DNA of 64,000 bases from an uncultured Erysipelotrichaceae bacterium (GCA_902761625.1 CACWLH010000016.1:1-64000); one strand, 5' to 3'; shown: positions 30,163 through 38,896, numbered from the stretch's first letter. Made by a program: numbers and translations. The notes: generated by a model not told the origin, from the sequence alone.

Positions 30163-30639
30163 ATGAGTGTAAAAGATTATTTTTCATTTGAATCGATCAG
30201 AGACAGGAACGGTGAAGTGATCTGCTATCACATTACCATGATCGGCACCATCGAAGCAGACGGCACCGCCAGAATGCGCACGGACCTCGGTGAGGGAGGC
30301 GACAAGAAAATGGCCTTCGGCAGACTGACGGTCAGAGGACAGGACAAGAAGATTTCCGTATTGACCAGGGAAACAAACAGCCGCATCTGGTATCACTCTT
30401 ACACAGAAGAAGACGGTTCGGTCGATATCATCAGCTATACCGCCAGAGACTGGCGCGCGGATGAGGCTTACGGGTTCAACGAAGGTGACCGTGTCCTGAT
30501 CGAAGGCAGGGCATATATCCGTGATAATTCAGCCAATCCGGGCAGACTCCCGGAACTCTCAGTCACTGCCACGGGAATGTTCATGCTTGGCAGAAGAAGA
30601 CGTCAGAGTTTCAACAGCGGACTGATTCCGCAGAAATAA
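30163..30639 (+). CDS. Probable OB-fold, SSB-like protein
   Basis: A 158-residue protein. The central and C-terminal blocks (A-F-G-R-L-T-V-R, I-I-S-Y-T-A-R-D-W, F-N-E-G-D-R-V-L-I-E-G-R-A-Y, L-S-V-T-A-T-G-M) follow the strand order of single-stranded DNA-binding OB folds, including the loop G-D-x-V-x-x-E-G-R. It is not a canonical SSB and lacks the acidic tail. It sits 20 bases upstream of a Y-family polymerase, which suggests a DNA-repair role. GGGGA seven bases before ATG 30163 sets the start. Confidence 0.6.
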   Translation: MSVKDYFSFESIRDRNGEVICYHITMIGTIEADGTARMRTDLGEGGDKKMAFGRLTVRGQDKKISVLTRETNSRIWYHSYTEEDGSVDIISYTARDWRADEAYGFNEGDRVLIEGRAYIRDNSANPGRLPELSVTATGMFMLGRRRRQSFNSGLIPQK

Positions 30640-30659
30640 AAAAAGAAAAGAAGAAGTGA

Positions 30660-32156
30660 ATGACAGACCAGCGCACCTACATTGCCATAGACCTCAAGTC
30701 ATTTTATGCCAGTGTGGAATGTCAGCAGAGGGGAATTGATCCGCTGCTGTCAAATCTTGTGGTCGCCGATACCAGCCGGACGGATAAGACAATCTGTCTG
30801 GCTGTTTCGCCTGCGCTCAAAGCCTATGGAATCCCTGGCAGAGGCAGACTTTACGAAGTGATCCGCAAGGTGCGCGAAATCAATCAGGCCCGCCGTGAGG
30901 CGATCCGCTATCAGCCTTTCAGAGGAGCCTCCATCAATGCGAAGGAGCTGGCCGAAGATCCGTATCTGGAACTGAGCTATATCGCCGCCGTGCCGCGGAT
31001 GGCATTGTATATGGAATATTCTTCAAAGGTATACAGTGTCTATCTGCGCTATATCGCTCCGGAAGATATCCATGTCTATTCCATTGATGAAGTGTTCATG
31101 GACGTCACCTCATATCTGAAAACATACGGCCTTACCGCACATGAGCTGGCCATCCGGATGATCCGCGAAGTGCTTTCCCTGACCGGCATCACCGCCACGG
31201 CCGGAATCGGTTCCAACATGTATCTTGCCAAGGTTGCGATGGATATCGTGGCAAAGAAAATGCCCGCCGATGAGGATGGCGTGCGGATTGCCGAATTAAG
31301 CGAGATGGATTACAGACGCTATCTCTGGACGCATCAGCCGCTGCGGGATTTCTGGCGTGTGGGAAGGGGCATCGGCGCAAAGCTTGAGGCCAACGGCATG
31401 TATACCATGGGCGACGTGGCCAGATGCGCGGTTGAAAATGAGGAGCTTCTCTATAAACTGTTCGGCGTCAATGCGGAGTTTCTGATTGACCATGCCTTCG
31501 GCTATGAGGATACCTTGATTTCGGAAATCAAGGATTATAAACCCGCATCCAATTCCATCGGCAGCGGCCAGGTTCTCATGAGTCCCTACTCCAATGAAAA
31601 GGCGAAGATCGTTGTCAGGGAAATGACCGATGCGCTGGTATTGAATCTGGTTGATCACAGACTGCTCAGCGATGCCTTTGTGTTAAGCATCAGCTATGAC
31701 CGCTCCTCATTGAGTGACGGGGATTACAGCGGCGAATTGAAAAAGGATTATTACGGCCGCATCGCTCCAAAAGGCGTGCACGGCACCGCCCATATGCCCC
31801 GGCGCACCTCTTCCTCGAAAATGGTGATCGACGGAGTGCTGAAATTATATGAGAGAATTACCGATCCCTCGCTTCTGATCAGACGGATCAACATCACCGC
31901 CTGCAATGTCGTGCCGGAAAATGAGGCAAAGAATATGGTTGAATTCAGTCAGATCAGTCTGTTTGATGATCATGTCAAAGCCCAGGCGGTCAATGAAAAG
32001 CTTGAGGAAGATCTGAAAAAGGAACACAATGTCCAGCAGGCGATTCTGAAAATCCAGAAGAAATTCGGAAAGAATGCAGTGCTCAAGGGAGTCAGTCTTG
32101 AGGATAGCGCCACCGGCAGGCAGCGCAATGAGCAGATCGGAGGACACAAGGCATGA
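30660..32156 (+). CDS. Y-family DNA polymerase (UvrX/UmuC-like)
   Basis: A 498-residue translesion polymerase of the UmuC/UvrX branch. Catalytic motif 1 I-A-I-D-L-K-S-F-Y-A-S-V-E is at residues 8-20, and motif S-I-D-E-V-F-M-D-V near 140 supplies the second Asp/Glu pair. A-G-I-G-S-N-M-Y-L-A-K is the conserved helix-hairpin segment, followed by thumb and little-finger domains. It overlaps the next gene, a YolD-like protein, by four bases. This pairing is typical of Gram-positive mobile or SOS mutasome cassettes. No LexA box was identified by eye. Confidence 0.93.
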   Translation: MTDQRTYIAIDLKSFYASVECQQRGIDPLLSNLVVADTSRTDKTICLAVSPALKAYGIPGRGRLYEVIRKVREINQARREAIRYQPFRGASINAKELAEDPYLELSYIAAVPRMALYMEYSSKVYSVYLRYIAPEDIHVYSIDEVFMDVTSYLKTYGLTAHELAIRMIREVLSLTGITATAGIGSNMYLAKVAMDIVAKKMPADEDGVRIAELSEMDYRRYLWTHQPLRDFWRVGRGIGAKLEANGMYTMGDVARCAVENEELLYKLFGVNAEFLIDHAFGYEDTLISEIKDYKPASNSIGSGQVLMSPYSNEKAKIVVREMTDALVLNLVDHRLLSDAFVLSISYDRSSLSDGDYSGELKKDYYGRIAPKGVHGTAHMPRRTSSSKMVIDGVLKLYERITDPSLLIRRINITACNVVPENEAKNMVEFSQISLFDDHVKAQAVNEKLEEDLKKEHNVQQAILKIQKKFGKNAVLKGVSLEDSATGRQRNEQIGGHKA

Positions 32157-32602
32157 ACAAAACCGTGAATTCCGAAATGGAAGAAGCCGCAAAAGAGGCG
32201 GAAAGACGCTATGGTGATATTCTGTATATGGAACATCCTGTTTCAAAAAGACATCATCCCGCCCCGCGCACTTCCAGAGCCGCCCAGTTTTCTCCATTTG
32301 CGGCACTCACCGGATATGATGATGTCATCAGGGAAACCGCAAGGCTGACCGATGAAAAGCCGGAGCTTTCCGAAGAACAGAAACAGCATCTTGATCAGGT
32401 CATTGCCGAAGTGATGAACAGTCCGCAGCCAAAGCGGGTGATGATCACATATTTTGAATCTGATGAGCGCAAGCTGGGCGGCAGCTTTGCAAGCGTGAAA
32501 ACAACCATACGAAGAGTGAGTTCCATGTATCTGGAAACCGCGGAAAGAAAGAAAATACCGCTGGAAGATATCATCGATCTCATTGAAACTGATGACGAAT
32601 AA
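32153..32602 (+). CDS. YolD-like protein
   Basis: A 149-residue protein that matches the YolD-like family found next to UvrX-type polymerases in Firmicutes. The central block R-A-A-Q-F-S-P-F-A-A-L-T-G-Y is the clear signature. The ATGA overlap with the polymerase implies coupled translation and a direct functional link. The biochemical role of YolD proteins is poorly known; they are thought to modulate the polymerase. Confidence 0.85.
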   Translation: MNKTVNSEMEEAAKEAERRYGDILYMEHPVSKRHHPAPRTSRAAQFSPFAALTGYDDVIRETARLTDEKPELSEEQKQHLDQVIAEVMNSPQPKRVMITYFESDERKLGGSFASVKTTIRRVSSMYLETAERKKIPLEDIIDLIETDDE

Positions 32603-32614
32603 AGGAGGATCCCT

Positions 32615-33142
32615 ATGGAATTTGGAAAACTCATCACGGAAAGAAGAAGTGTCCGTGCCTACAAAGATGAAAGACCTTCCGCAGAACTGATTGAGACAAT
32701 TCTCAAAGAGGCGCAGGCAGCCCCGTCATGGAAAAACTCACAGACCGCAAGAACCTATACGGCATGCAGTGATGTAATGATTGCGAAAGCATGGGAAAAA
32801 CTGCCCTCATTCAATCAGAAGAGCTCCCATGGCGCCGCCCTGATTGTGACATCTTTTGTCAAAGGCGTTTCCGGCTTTACAAACGGAGAGCCTGACAATG
32901 CGCCGGGGGATTGCTGGGGAGCATATGATCTTGGTCTGCACGATGCATATCTGATCCTTGCTGCAAAGAATCACGATCTTGACACCTTGATCATGGGATT
33001 GCGCGATGAGGATGGACTCAGGGAAGTGTTCGGCATCCCCGATAATGAGCAGATCATGTCCGTGATCGCCATCGGATACAGGGATCAAGAGCCGCAAATC
33101 AGGCCGCGCAAAGATCTCAAGGATGTTTCATTCATCGGATAA
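32615..33142 (+). CDS. Nitroreductase family FMN oxidoreductase
   Basis: A 175-residue FMN enzyme with the signature N-terminus E-R-R-S-V-R-A-Y (8-15), the A-P-S-W-K-N-S-Q FMN loop near 36 and the terminal G-Y-R-D-Q-E-P block. Its length is that of the small nitroreductases that reduce nitro groups, quinones or flavins with NAD(P)H. AAAGGAGG precedes the ATG. It lies 12 bases after yolD, so it may be co-transcribed, though a functional link is not obvious. Confidence 0.92.
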   Translation: MEFGKLITERRSVRAYKDERPSAELIETILKEAQAAPSWKNSQTARTYTACSDVMIAKAWEKLPSFNQKSSHGAALIVTSFVKGVSGFTNGEPDNAPGDCWGAYDLGLHDAYLILAAKNHDLDTLIMGLRDEDGLREVFGIPDNEQIMSVIAIGYRDQEPQIRPRKDLKDVSFIG

Positions 33143-33200
33143 TTGAAAAACAGGGATTTGAAAGCCTTTTGGGGAATACAAGACTCAGGAGGCTTTTATT

Positions 33201-33944
33201 ATGAGAAAAACAATCGCAGCCAAAGCCGCACTCGCCCTGGGGCTGGCAGTCGCTTTGCTGGCAATGAATTTTCTTCTGTTTCAGATTTATGTCAGTGCGA
33301 AACTGGACCTGAAAGAGACATATATCGCATCGCACAATATCATGCCCCGCACAAAAATCTCGGAAGATGATCTGATCGCCGTGAAGATTCCCGGACGCTA
33401 TCTGCAGAACCTTGCATATACCGACAAGGCGGATATCATCGGCAAGTACACCGAGATCCAGGGCATGATTCCGGCCGGGTCCCCGTTTTATGAATCGATG
33501 CTTTTTGATGAAAGCGAAATTCCCGATCACGCCGCCGCTCAGCTGCGAAAGAACCAGGTTTCGTTCACGCTGGAAGTGGATGTGACTTCTGTTTCCAATA
33601 TGAGCGCAGGCCAGCGGGCGGATGTTTTTGTCACCCTTAATCCGCGCTCGGACAGTCCGCTGACTGGCTGCCTTCTGAGAAATGTGCGGATCATCGATAT
33701 CCGCGACCACCGCGGCATCAGCCTGACATCAAACGAAAGCAGCGGCGTTCCATGCATTGCGGAGCTGGCCGTGAACAGTGCGCATCTGGAGCTGCTGAGC
33801 ATGGCGAAAACAGCCGGAACCATCCAGCTGTACATGTCTGCGGATTCCTATAACACGGAGAATGAGGCCTATCTGGATGAGAACTCACCGGTTACCGCTT
33901 ATCTGATCAATCTGATTCATCCTTCGCAGAATGCAGGTGATTGA
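33201..33944 (+). CDS. SAF-domain (CpaB/RcpC-like) membrane-anchored protein
   Basis: A 247-residue protein with one N-terminal helix (about 10-32) and an extracytoplasmic part starting with a SAF domain (about 40-95: I-M-P-R-T-K-I-S-E-D-D-L, then I-P-A-G-S-P-F). The CpaB-like domain follows. CpaB proteins assemble Flp/Tad pili, but no pilin, ATPase or secretin gene lies in this window. The strong CAGGAGG site sets the start. It may act with pilus genes elsewhere or in another envelope process. Confidence 0.8.
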   Translation: MRKTIAAKAALALGLAVALLAMNFLLFQIYVSAKLDLKETYIASHNIMPRTKISEDDLIAVKIPGRYLQNLAYTDKADIIGKYTEIQGMIPAGSPFYESMLFDESEIPDHAAAQLRKNQVSFTLEVDVTSVSNMSAGQRADVFVTLNPRSDSPLTGCLLRNVRIIDIRDHRGISLTSNESSGVPCIAELAVNSAHLELLSMAKTAGTIQLYMSADSYNTENEAYLDENSPVTAYLINLIHPSQNAGD

Positions 33945-33952
33945 AATTGTCA

Positions 33953-33982
33953 TTGGAAATGTTCCATTGCTTGGGATATAGT
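33953..33982 (+). promoter_or_regulatory. Promoter
   Basis: TTGGAA, an 18-base spacer, then TATAGT, about 30 bases before the ATG at 34012. Confidence 0.5.
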
Positions 33983-34011
33983 TATTAAGGTAAGGAAAGA
34001 AGGAAACTATT

Positions 34012-34431
34012 ATGACAAGATCAATCGAAAAAGATCCGCGCTGCACAACGTATACATATAATGTCAAGGACCTCAGCAAGGAAGAAATGCTGCTGTATGT
34101 CGCACAGATTCTCAATGCGGACGGCATTACCGGCCATGGCGTCATTCTGACCCAGCCTGAGGAAAACGAAGACTGGCCCGGAACGACCAAGCCGCTGCCG
34201 TTCATTCCGAATGCGGAAAAATTCGCGGCCGCGCTGAAGAATATTCCGATCACATGCGTAACTGCTGTCATGGAATATCACGGCGAGACAATGATGCTCT
34301 CCTACAAGCCGGAAGCACAGCTGATTTCAATCATTCTGCCCGATGAATTCACACATGATATTGAGGAAATCGAACAGAATGTCATTCCGGATGCGATTGA
34401 CATGAATCCCGGCACAAACATCAACAACTGA
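34012..34431 (+). CDS. Conserved-looking hypothetical protein
   Basis: A 139-residue soluble acidic protein I do not recognise. It has no signal peptide, membrane helix or known motif. It has its own promoter, an AAAGAAGGA ribosome site and two downstream terminators, so it is a real single-gene unit. Confidence 0.7.
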   Translation: MTRSIEKDPRCTTYTYNVKDLSKEEMLLYVAQILNADGITGHGVILTQPEENEDWPGTTKPLPFIPNAEKFAAALKNIPITCVTAVMEYHGETMMLSYKPEAQLISIILPDEFTHDIEEIEQNVIPDAIDMNPGTNINN

Positions 34432-34440
34432 GCACATCTG

Positions 34441-34464
34441 ATCCCTGCAAAAGCGGGGATTTTC
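34441..34464 (+). terminator. Terminator
   Basis: ATCCCTGC-AAAA-GCGGGGAT then TTTTC; 8-bp stem with one wobble. Confidence 0.75.
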
Positions 34465-34489
34465 ATTCAAAACTGAAATATCAAAAAAT

Positions 34490-34529
34490 AAACGCCTTAA
34501 GCAGACATCAGTTCTGCCGGGGCGTTTTG
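34490..34529 (+). terminator. Second terminator
   Basis: A two-tier hairpin: AACGCC with GGCGTT outside, GCAGA with TCTGC inside, then TTTTG. Confidence 0.7.
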
Positions 34530-34562
34530 TTATCTGTCTTTTGAAAAATGCGGAAAGGCATG

Positions 34563-34589
34563 AAAAAAGTCTCCGTTTCCGGAGACTTT
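34563..34589 (-). terminator. Terminator of tRNA-His
   Basis: On the minus strand AAAGTCTCCG-GAAA-CGGAGACTTTTTT forms a perfect 10-bp stem with a GAAA loop and T run, just downstream of tRNA-His. Confidence 0.88.
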
Positions 34590-34594
34590 ATGCA

Positions 34595-34672
34595 TGGGGC
34601 GACTAGTGGGACTCGAACCCACGAGTGCTGGAGCCACAATCCAGTGTGTTGACCAACTTCACCATAGCCGCC
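34595..34672 (-). tRNA. tRNA-His (GTG)
   Basis: A 78-base tRNA with anticodon GTG, encoded CCA and the extra G-1:C73 pair specific to tRNA-His. The acceptor helix has eight pairs including one wobble. Confidence 0.96.
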
Positions 34673-34684
34673 ATGTGCTTATTG

Positions 34685-34713
34685 ATAATAGCATAAAGGA
34701 AAACCGAAAACAA
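34685..34713 (-). promoter_or_regulatory. tRNA-His promoter
   Basis: On the minus strand TTGTTT, a 17-base spacer ending TGC, then TATTAT, 12 bases before the tRNA. Confidence 0.75.
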
Positions 34714-34767
34714 CAACGAAAAATCAAAGATGAAAAATCTTTCGCAGTATGCCGATACAAAGGAGTC

Positions 34768-34773
34768 TATAAT
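34768..34773 (+). promoter_or_regulatory. -10 box giving a leaderless YgjP-like message
   Basis: A perfect TATAAT ends seven bases before ATG 34781. The earlier in-frame ATG at 34730 would be upstream of this promoter. The -35 is weak. Confidence 0.5.
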
Positions 34774-34780
34774 AGAACGC

Positions 34781-35476
34781 ATGATAAAAGTGATTGAAAT
34801 CTTTGCGGCGGGAAAAACCAGAACTGTTGCCGTCGAATACAAGCGGATCAAAAACATGTATATGCGCGTGGGGGAGGACGGTTCATTGCGGATCAGCTGT
34901 TCCAGATATGTCTCTGATGCACAGATCAGGGAATTTATCCTGAGCCGTGAACAATGGATTCTCAAAGCCGAAGCAGGGATGGAACGCAAGGAAGATAACT
35001 GTTCCTATGGCGCAGATGGTTCAGATGCCATGTGGATGGGCAGAAGGATGCCTGTGCATTGTGTGAAGTCCGCTTCTGATTATCTGAGCATTGATGAAAA
35101 CGGACTGACCTATCATCTGCGCAATGATACAGATGAAAACCGCAGGCGGGTTTTTTATAATGAAGCCTCAAAGCGGCTGCTTGAAATGATCCGCGAAAGA
35201 AGAGACAAATATGATCGCGATATCTGCAGGGCAAACGGAAAAGCGCTGCCGAAGATCACAATCAAATTCATGACCAGCCGCTGGGGCAGCTGCACGCCCG
35301 CCAGGGCGCACATATCCATTTCGTGCCGGCTGATTCATTTCCCGTCTGTATGTCTTGATTATGTGCTTGTTCATGAATACGTGCACATGCTCGAAGGCAA
35401 TCATTCAAAACGCTTCTGGAATCTGGTGGAATACTATATGCCGGGCTACAGAGCGGCAGAGCGGCTTCTGAAATAA
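34781..35476 (+). CDS. YgjP/SprT-like zinc metallopeptidase (DUF45)
   Basis: A 231-residue protein of the YgjP-like metallopeptidase family. The hallmark is V-H-E-Y-V-H-M-L-E-G-N-H-S-K-R-F-W, a zinc-binding HExxH plus downstream His. The preceding T-S-R-W-G-S-C block is also diagnostic, and the N-terminal half carries the usual beta-rich region. Members are often encoded with restriction or repair genes, but here the gene is alone. I prefer ATG 34781 because TATAAT lies seven bases before it. Confidence 0.88.
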   Translation: MIKVIEIFAAGKTRTVAVEYKRIKNMYMRVGEDGSLRISCSRYVSDAQIREFILSREQWILKAEAGMERKEDNCSYGADGSDAMWMGRRMPVHCVKSASDYLSIDENGLTYHLRNDTDENRRRVFYNEASKRLLEMIRERRDKYDRDICRANGKALPKITIKFMTSRWGSCTPARAHISISCRLIHFPSVCLDYVLVHEYVHMLEGNHSKRFWNLVEYYMPGYRAAERLLK

Positions 35477-35541
35477 TGAAAGCTCTTTCATAAAATTGAC
35501 ATGGTTTTCACAATTATCACAGGATGTTCAATGAAATCCTA

Positions 35542-35750
35542 TTGAAGATTTAAGCGTTTTCGATAAAATGTACTTAGGTAAGATTTCAATCTTGCAGATG
35601 AGACTGGAGACTTCATAATATGCCTGTTGATAGTGGACTTTTAATTGTACTTGCAAAGGAAACAAACACGGAGGATCGCGGTCTTTTAGGCGGGGTTGAT
35701 AACAAATCCGAAAGAGTTTTTTAGATGGATATTTCATGTCCATCTTTTTT
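35542..35750 (+). ncRNA. Promoter-leader-terminator unit: candidate small RNA or attenuator
   Basis: The 319 bases between 35477 and 35795 hold no gene. TTGAAG at 35542, a 16-base spacer and TAAAAT at 35564 form a promoter. About 175 bases later AGATGGA/TCCATCT with a T run (35723-35750) forms an intrinsic terminator. The transcript (about 35576-35750) begins with a small hairpin AAGAT-TTCA-ATCTT. It ends 45 bases before the ankyrin gene, so it is either an independent small RNA or a conditionally terminated leader. It matches no RNA family I know. Confidence 0.45.
35723..35750 (+). terminator. Terminator upstream of ankyrin gene
   Basis: 7-bp perfect stem AGATGGA/TCCATCT, 9-base loop, six T. 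Confidence 0.75.
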
Positions 35751-35795
35751 GGTCAAAAAACTTCATTATCTGATTATCAGTAGGAGGAAAACAGT

Positions 35796-36464
35796 ATGGA
35801 TCAGACAAATCAGGAATTCTTTGATGCAGCGGCAAGCGGAGATTTTGCCAAGGTTTGTGCGCAGGTCGCAAAGGGTGCCGACGTCAATGTCGCCAGCGGT
35901 GACGGCAGGACAGCTCTGATGAGAAGTGCCAAGCGCGGTTATGAGGATATCGTCAGATTCCTGCTCGACAACGGAGCAGACGCAAGAAAGCGTGACAGAA
36001 ACAACAAGACCGCTCTGATGGGTGCGGCAAAGAAGGGACATGTGGAAATCTGCAGAATGCTCGTTCATGCAGGTGCCGACGTCAACTCACACGATAATAA
36101 GGGAAGAACAGCCCTGATGAGAGCTGCGCTTCTGGGTGAGAAGGAAGTCGTTGAATATCTCGTTTCCAAAGGTGCGGATGTCAATGCGGTTGATGAGCAG
36201 GGCAGAACTTCCCTGATGGAAGCTGTCAATGGCTACAAGACAGATATCATTGAATATCTGCTCGCCAACGGCGCTGATATCAACGCGGTTGACCACAAGG
36301 GATGCACAGCTCTGATGAGAGCCGCATATATCGGTTATCCGAGCCTTGTCAATCTGCTGATCGCCAACGGCGCTGACAAGACTGTCAAAGACAATAATGC
36401 CAACATGGCAATTCATTATGTCCGTAAGGAATGTCTCGCTGACCTTAAAGACATTCTCAAATAA
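35796..36464 (+). CDS. Ankyrin-repeat protein
   Basis: A 222-residue protein made almost entirely of about six ankyrin repeats of 33 residues, each with G-x-T-A-L-M-x-A/S-A and the V-x-x-L-L-x-x-G-A-D turn. Met replaces the usual His in most T-A-L-M blocks. There is no signal peptide, so it is cytosolic and likely binds another protein. AGGAGG precedes the ATG. It lies 22 bases upstream of an EF-G-like gene, with which it is probably co-transcribed. Confidence 0.93.
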   Translation: MDQTNQEFFDAAASGDFAKVCAQVAKGADVNVASGDGRTALMRSAKRGYEDIVRFLLDNGADARKRDRNNKTALMGAAKKGHVEICRMLVHAGADVNSHDNKGRTALMRAALLGEKEVVEYLVSKGADVNAVDEQGRTSLMEAVNGYKTDIIEYLLANGADINAVDHKGCTALMRAAYIGYPSLVNLLIANGADKTVKDNNANMAIHYVRKECLADLKDILK

Positions 36465-36486
36465 TTCAAGGGAGTGAAAAAACAAT

Positions 36487-38559
36487 ATGAGAGATTATCT
36501 GGCAAATGAAGTTAGAAATGTAGTCGTACTCGGCCACTCAGGGGCAGGCAAGAGCACCGTCATCGAAGCCTGCCTGTACAAGACAAAGCAGATCGATAAA
36601 TTCGGCAAGAACAACGACGGTACAACCGCTCTGAACTTTGATCCGGAAGAAGGCAAGAGAGGACTCTCTGTCTACTGCCATCTGGCACCGGTTGAATGGA
36701 AAAACAGAAAGATCAACTTCATCGATACTCCGGGTTACATGGACTACGAAGGTGAAGAAGCAACCGGTATCGCAGTCGGTGACAACGCGCTGATCGTCGT
36801 CAACGGCAAAGAAGGCATCGAAGCCGGCACAGAAAGAGCTTGGAAGCTCGCAGCTGCGAAGAAGAAGCTGCCCACCATCTTCTTCATCAACAAGATCGAT
36901 GATGAGCATGCACATTACGACCAGGTTTACCAGGCGCTCAGAGACAAGTTCGGCAAGAGCGTGTTCCTGTTTGAAATGCCGATCATTGAAGGCGGCAAGA
37001 CAATCGGTTCTGTCAACATCCTGAGAAAGAAGGCATGGTATTATGACAACCCGACCCAGCCGCAGGAAGTTCCTGCTGACATGGCTGATGCGGTTGAAGA
37101 GCACTATGCTGAAATTGCCGAAGCAATCGCAATGGGCGACGATGAACTCATGGAAAAATTCTTCGAGGGTGAGGAATTCGATGAGCACGAAATCGCAAAA
37201 GGACTCAGAATCGGCGTCAGAGCCGGTGACATCCGTCCTGTTTACTGCGGCAGCGCGATCAACCAGACCGGTATCGTGAGACTCATGGATCTCATTACCG
37301 AATACTTCCCGAGCTATGCTGAAAAGGGTGCAATCAAGGCTCTTGATGACAAGGATGCAGAAGTATCCCTGGAAACAAATGAGAACGAAACTCTCTCCGC
37401 ATTCGTCTTCAAGACAGTGGTCGACCCGTTTGTCGGAAAGATCTCCTACCTCAAGGTGATGTCCGGTGTTCTCAACAGCGACAGCCAGGTCTACAACGCC
37501 AACAAGGATGCCAATGAAAAGATCGCTCAGATCTTCGTTATCAACGGCAAGTTCCAGATCGGCGTCGGCAAGCTGTTCACCGGTGACATCGGTGCAGTTG
37601 TCAAGCTCAGCAACACTGAGACAAACGATACACTCTGCGCAAAGAACAAGCCTGTTCATTTCCCGAGAATTGAATATCCGGAGCCGATGCTCGGATATGC
37701 GATCAGACCGAAGACAAAGGCTGACGAAGACAAGCTGTCCGTCGGTATCCGCAACCTCATGCAGGAAGACGGAACCATCCGCCTGGACAACAATGCTGAA
37801 ACACATCAGCAGGTTCTCTACGGACTCGGCGATCAGCACATCGATCTGATCATCTCCAAGCTCAAGTCGAAGTACAAGGTTGAAGTTGAGACTGAAACCC
37901 CGATCGTTCAGTATCGTGAAACAATCCGCGGCAAGGCAGAAGCTCAGGGTAAATACAAGAAGCAGAACGGCGGTGCCGGCCAGTACGGTGACGTCTGGGT
38001 ACGTTTCGAACCGTGTGACAGCGATGATATGGTCTTCGCCGAGGAAGTCTTCGGCGGTGCTGTTCCGAAGCAGTACTTCCCTCCGACAGAACAGGGTCTG
38101 CGTGACTGCATGAACAAGGGTCCTCTGGCCGGATATAAGGTTGTCGGTGTCAAGGCGACACTGTTCGACGGATCCTACCACCCCGTTGACTCCAAGGAAG
38201 TTGCCTTCAAGGAAGCCGCAAGACTTGCTTACAACAAGGCAATGCCCAATGCAAAACCCGCTCTGCTTGAGCCGATCGGCAAGGTTACCGTTATTGCTCC
38301 GGAAGAATATACCGGAACACTGATGGGCGATATCACAAAGAGACGCGGTCTCATCATGGATATGGCTGTCAACGATGAAGGCGACCAGGTCATCAATGCT
38401 GAAGTGCCTGTAGCTGAAATGCTCACATACGCCAACGAACTGCGTGCGATGACACAGGGCAGAGGCCGCTATGTCATGGCCTTTGACAGATACCAGACCG
38501 CTCCGAAGGAAGTTGCGGACAAGGTTATTGCTGAAGCCAAGGCAAGACAGGCTGAATAA
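36487..38559 (+). CDS. EF-G-like GTPase (EF-G paralogue)
   Basis: A 690-residue translational GTPase with all five EF-G domains. G1 is G-H-S-G-A-G-K-S-T (16-24), G3 D-T-P-G-Y-M-D, G4 N-K-I-D. In canonical EF-G the G3 motif is D-T-P-G-H, where the His activates water; here it is Tyr. Switch I is short and reads K-R-G-L-S-V instead of R-G-I-T-I. Both changes mark the 'EF-G-like' paralogue group found in Firmicutes, whose role is not the main translocase. C-terminal domains IV and V are complete. Codon use looks optimised, which suggests high expression. No rpsL/rpsG/tufA genes flank it. Confidence 0.93.
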   Translation: MRDYLANEVRNVVVLGHSGAGKSTVIEACLYKTKQIDKFGKNNDGTTALNFDPEEGKRGLSVYCHLAPVEWKNRKINFIDTPGYMDYEGEEATGIAVGDNALIVVNGKEGIEAGTERAWKLAAAKKKLPTIFFINKIDDEHAHYDQVYQALRDKFGKSVFLFEMPIIEGGKTIGSVNILRKKAWYYDNPTQPQEVPADMADAVEEHYAEIAEAIAMGDDELMEKFFEGEEFDEHEIAKGLRIGVRAGDIRPVYCGSAINQTGIVRLMDLITEYFPSYAEKGAIKALDDKDAEVSLETNENETLSAFVFKTVVDPFVGKISYLKVMSGVLNSDSQVYNANKDANEKIAQIFVINGKFQIGVGKLFTGDIGAVVKLSNTETNDTLCAKNKPVHFPRIEYPEPMLGYAIRPKTKADEDKLSVGIRNLMQEDGTIRLDNNAETHQQVLYGLGDQHIDLIISKLKSKYKVEVETETPIVQYRETIRGKAEAQGKYKKQNGGAGQYGDVWVRFEPCDSDDMVFAEEVFGGAVPKQYFPPTEQGLRDCMNKGPLAGYKVVGVKATLFDGSYHPVDSKEVAFKEAARLAYNKAMPNAKPALLEPIGKVTVIAPEEYTGTLMGDITKRRGLIMDMAVNDEGDQVINAEVPVAEMLTYANELRAMTQGRGRYVMAFDRYQTAPKEVADKVIAEAKARQAE

Positions 38560-38581
38560 GCTGAATTATTGAACAAACTGG

Positions 38582-38615
38582 ATAACAGGAGCTGTCACAT
38601 AACAGCTCCTGTTAT
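38582..38615 (+). terminator. Terminator
   Basis: A perfect 14-bp stem, ATAACAGGAGCTGT with ACAGCTCCTGTTAT, 6-base loop. Confidence 0.85.
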
Positions 38616-38659
38616 TGCATTTGGAAAGACTCTAAGCTAAAATAAACGATGCGTGATAT

Positions 38660-38746
38660 GCCCGCGTGATGGAATTGGTAGACGTAGGAGACTCAAAATC
38701 TCCCGGTGGCGACACCGTGTCGGTTCGAGTCCGACCGCGGGCACCA
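38660..38746 (+). tRNA. tRNA-Leu (CAA)
   Basis: An 87-base class II tRNA: acceptor GCCCGCG/CGCGGGC, anticodon CAA in CTCAAAA, long variable arm, encoded CCA. Confidence 0.97.
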
Positions 38747-38759
38747 TAAGCACAGGAAG

Positions 38760-38785
38760 AAGTCCTCTGTTCAGGGGACTTTTTC
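38760..38785 (+). terminator. tRNA-Leu terminator
   Basis: AAGTCCTCTG with CAGGGGACTT (one wobble), then TTTC. Confidence 0.85.
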
Positions 38786-38896
38786 TTGTGCAAGGACATC
38801 TGCAATGCCCGGAAAGTAAAAAAAAAGATGATCTGTATCAGACAGATACAATGATTCGTGTGATTGCAATAATGCGGATTTCACAGTGGTTATTTT

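Noticed and set aside
36538..38181. 547-codon minus-strand frame opposite the EF-G-like gene
   Set aside because: Antisense shadow caused by codon bias; no motifs or ribosome site.
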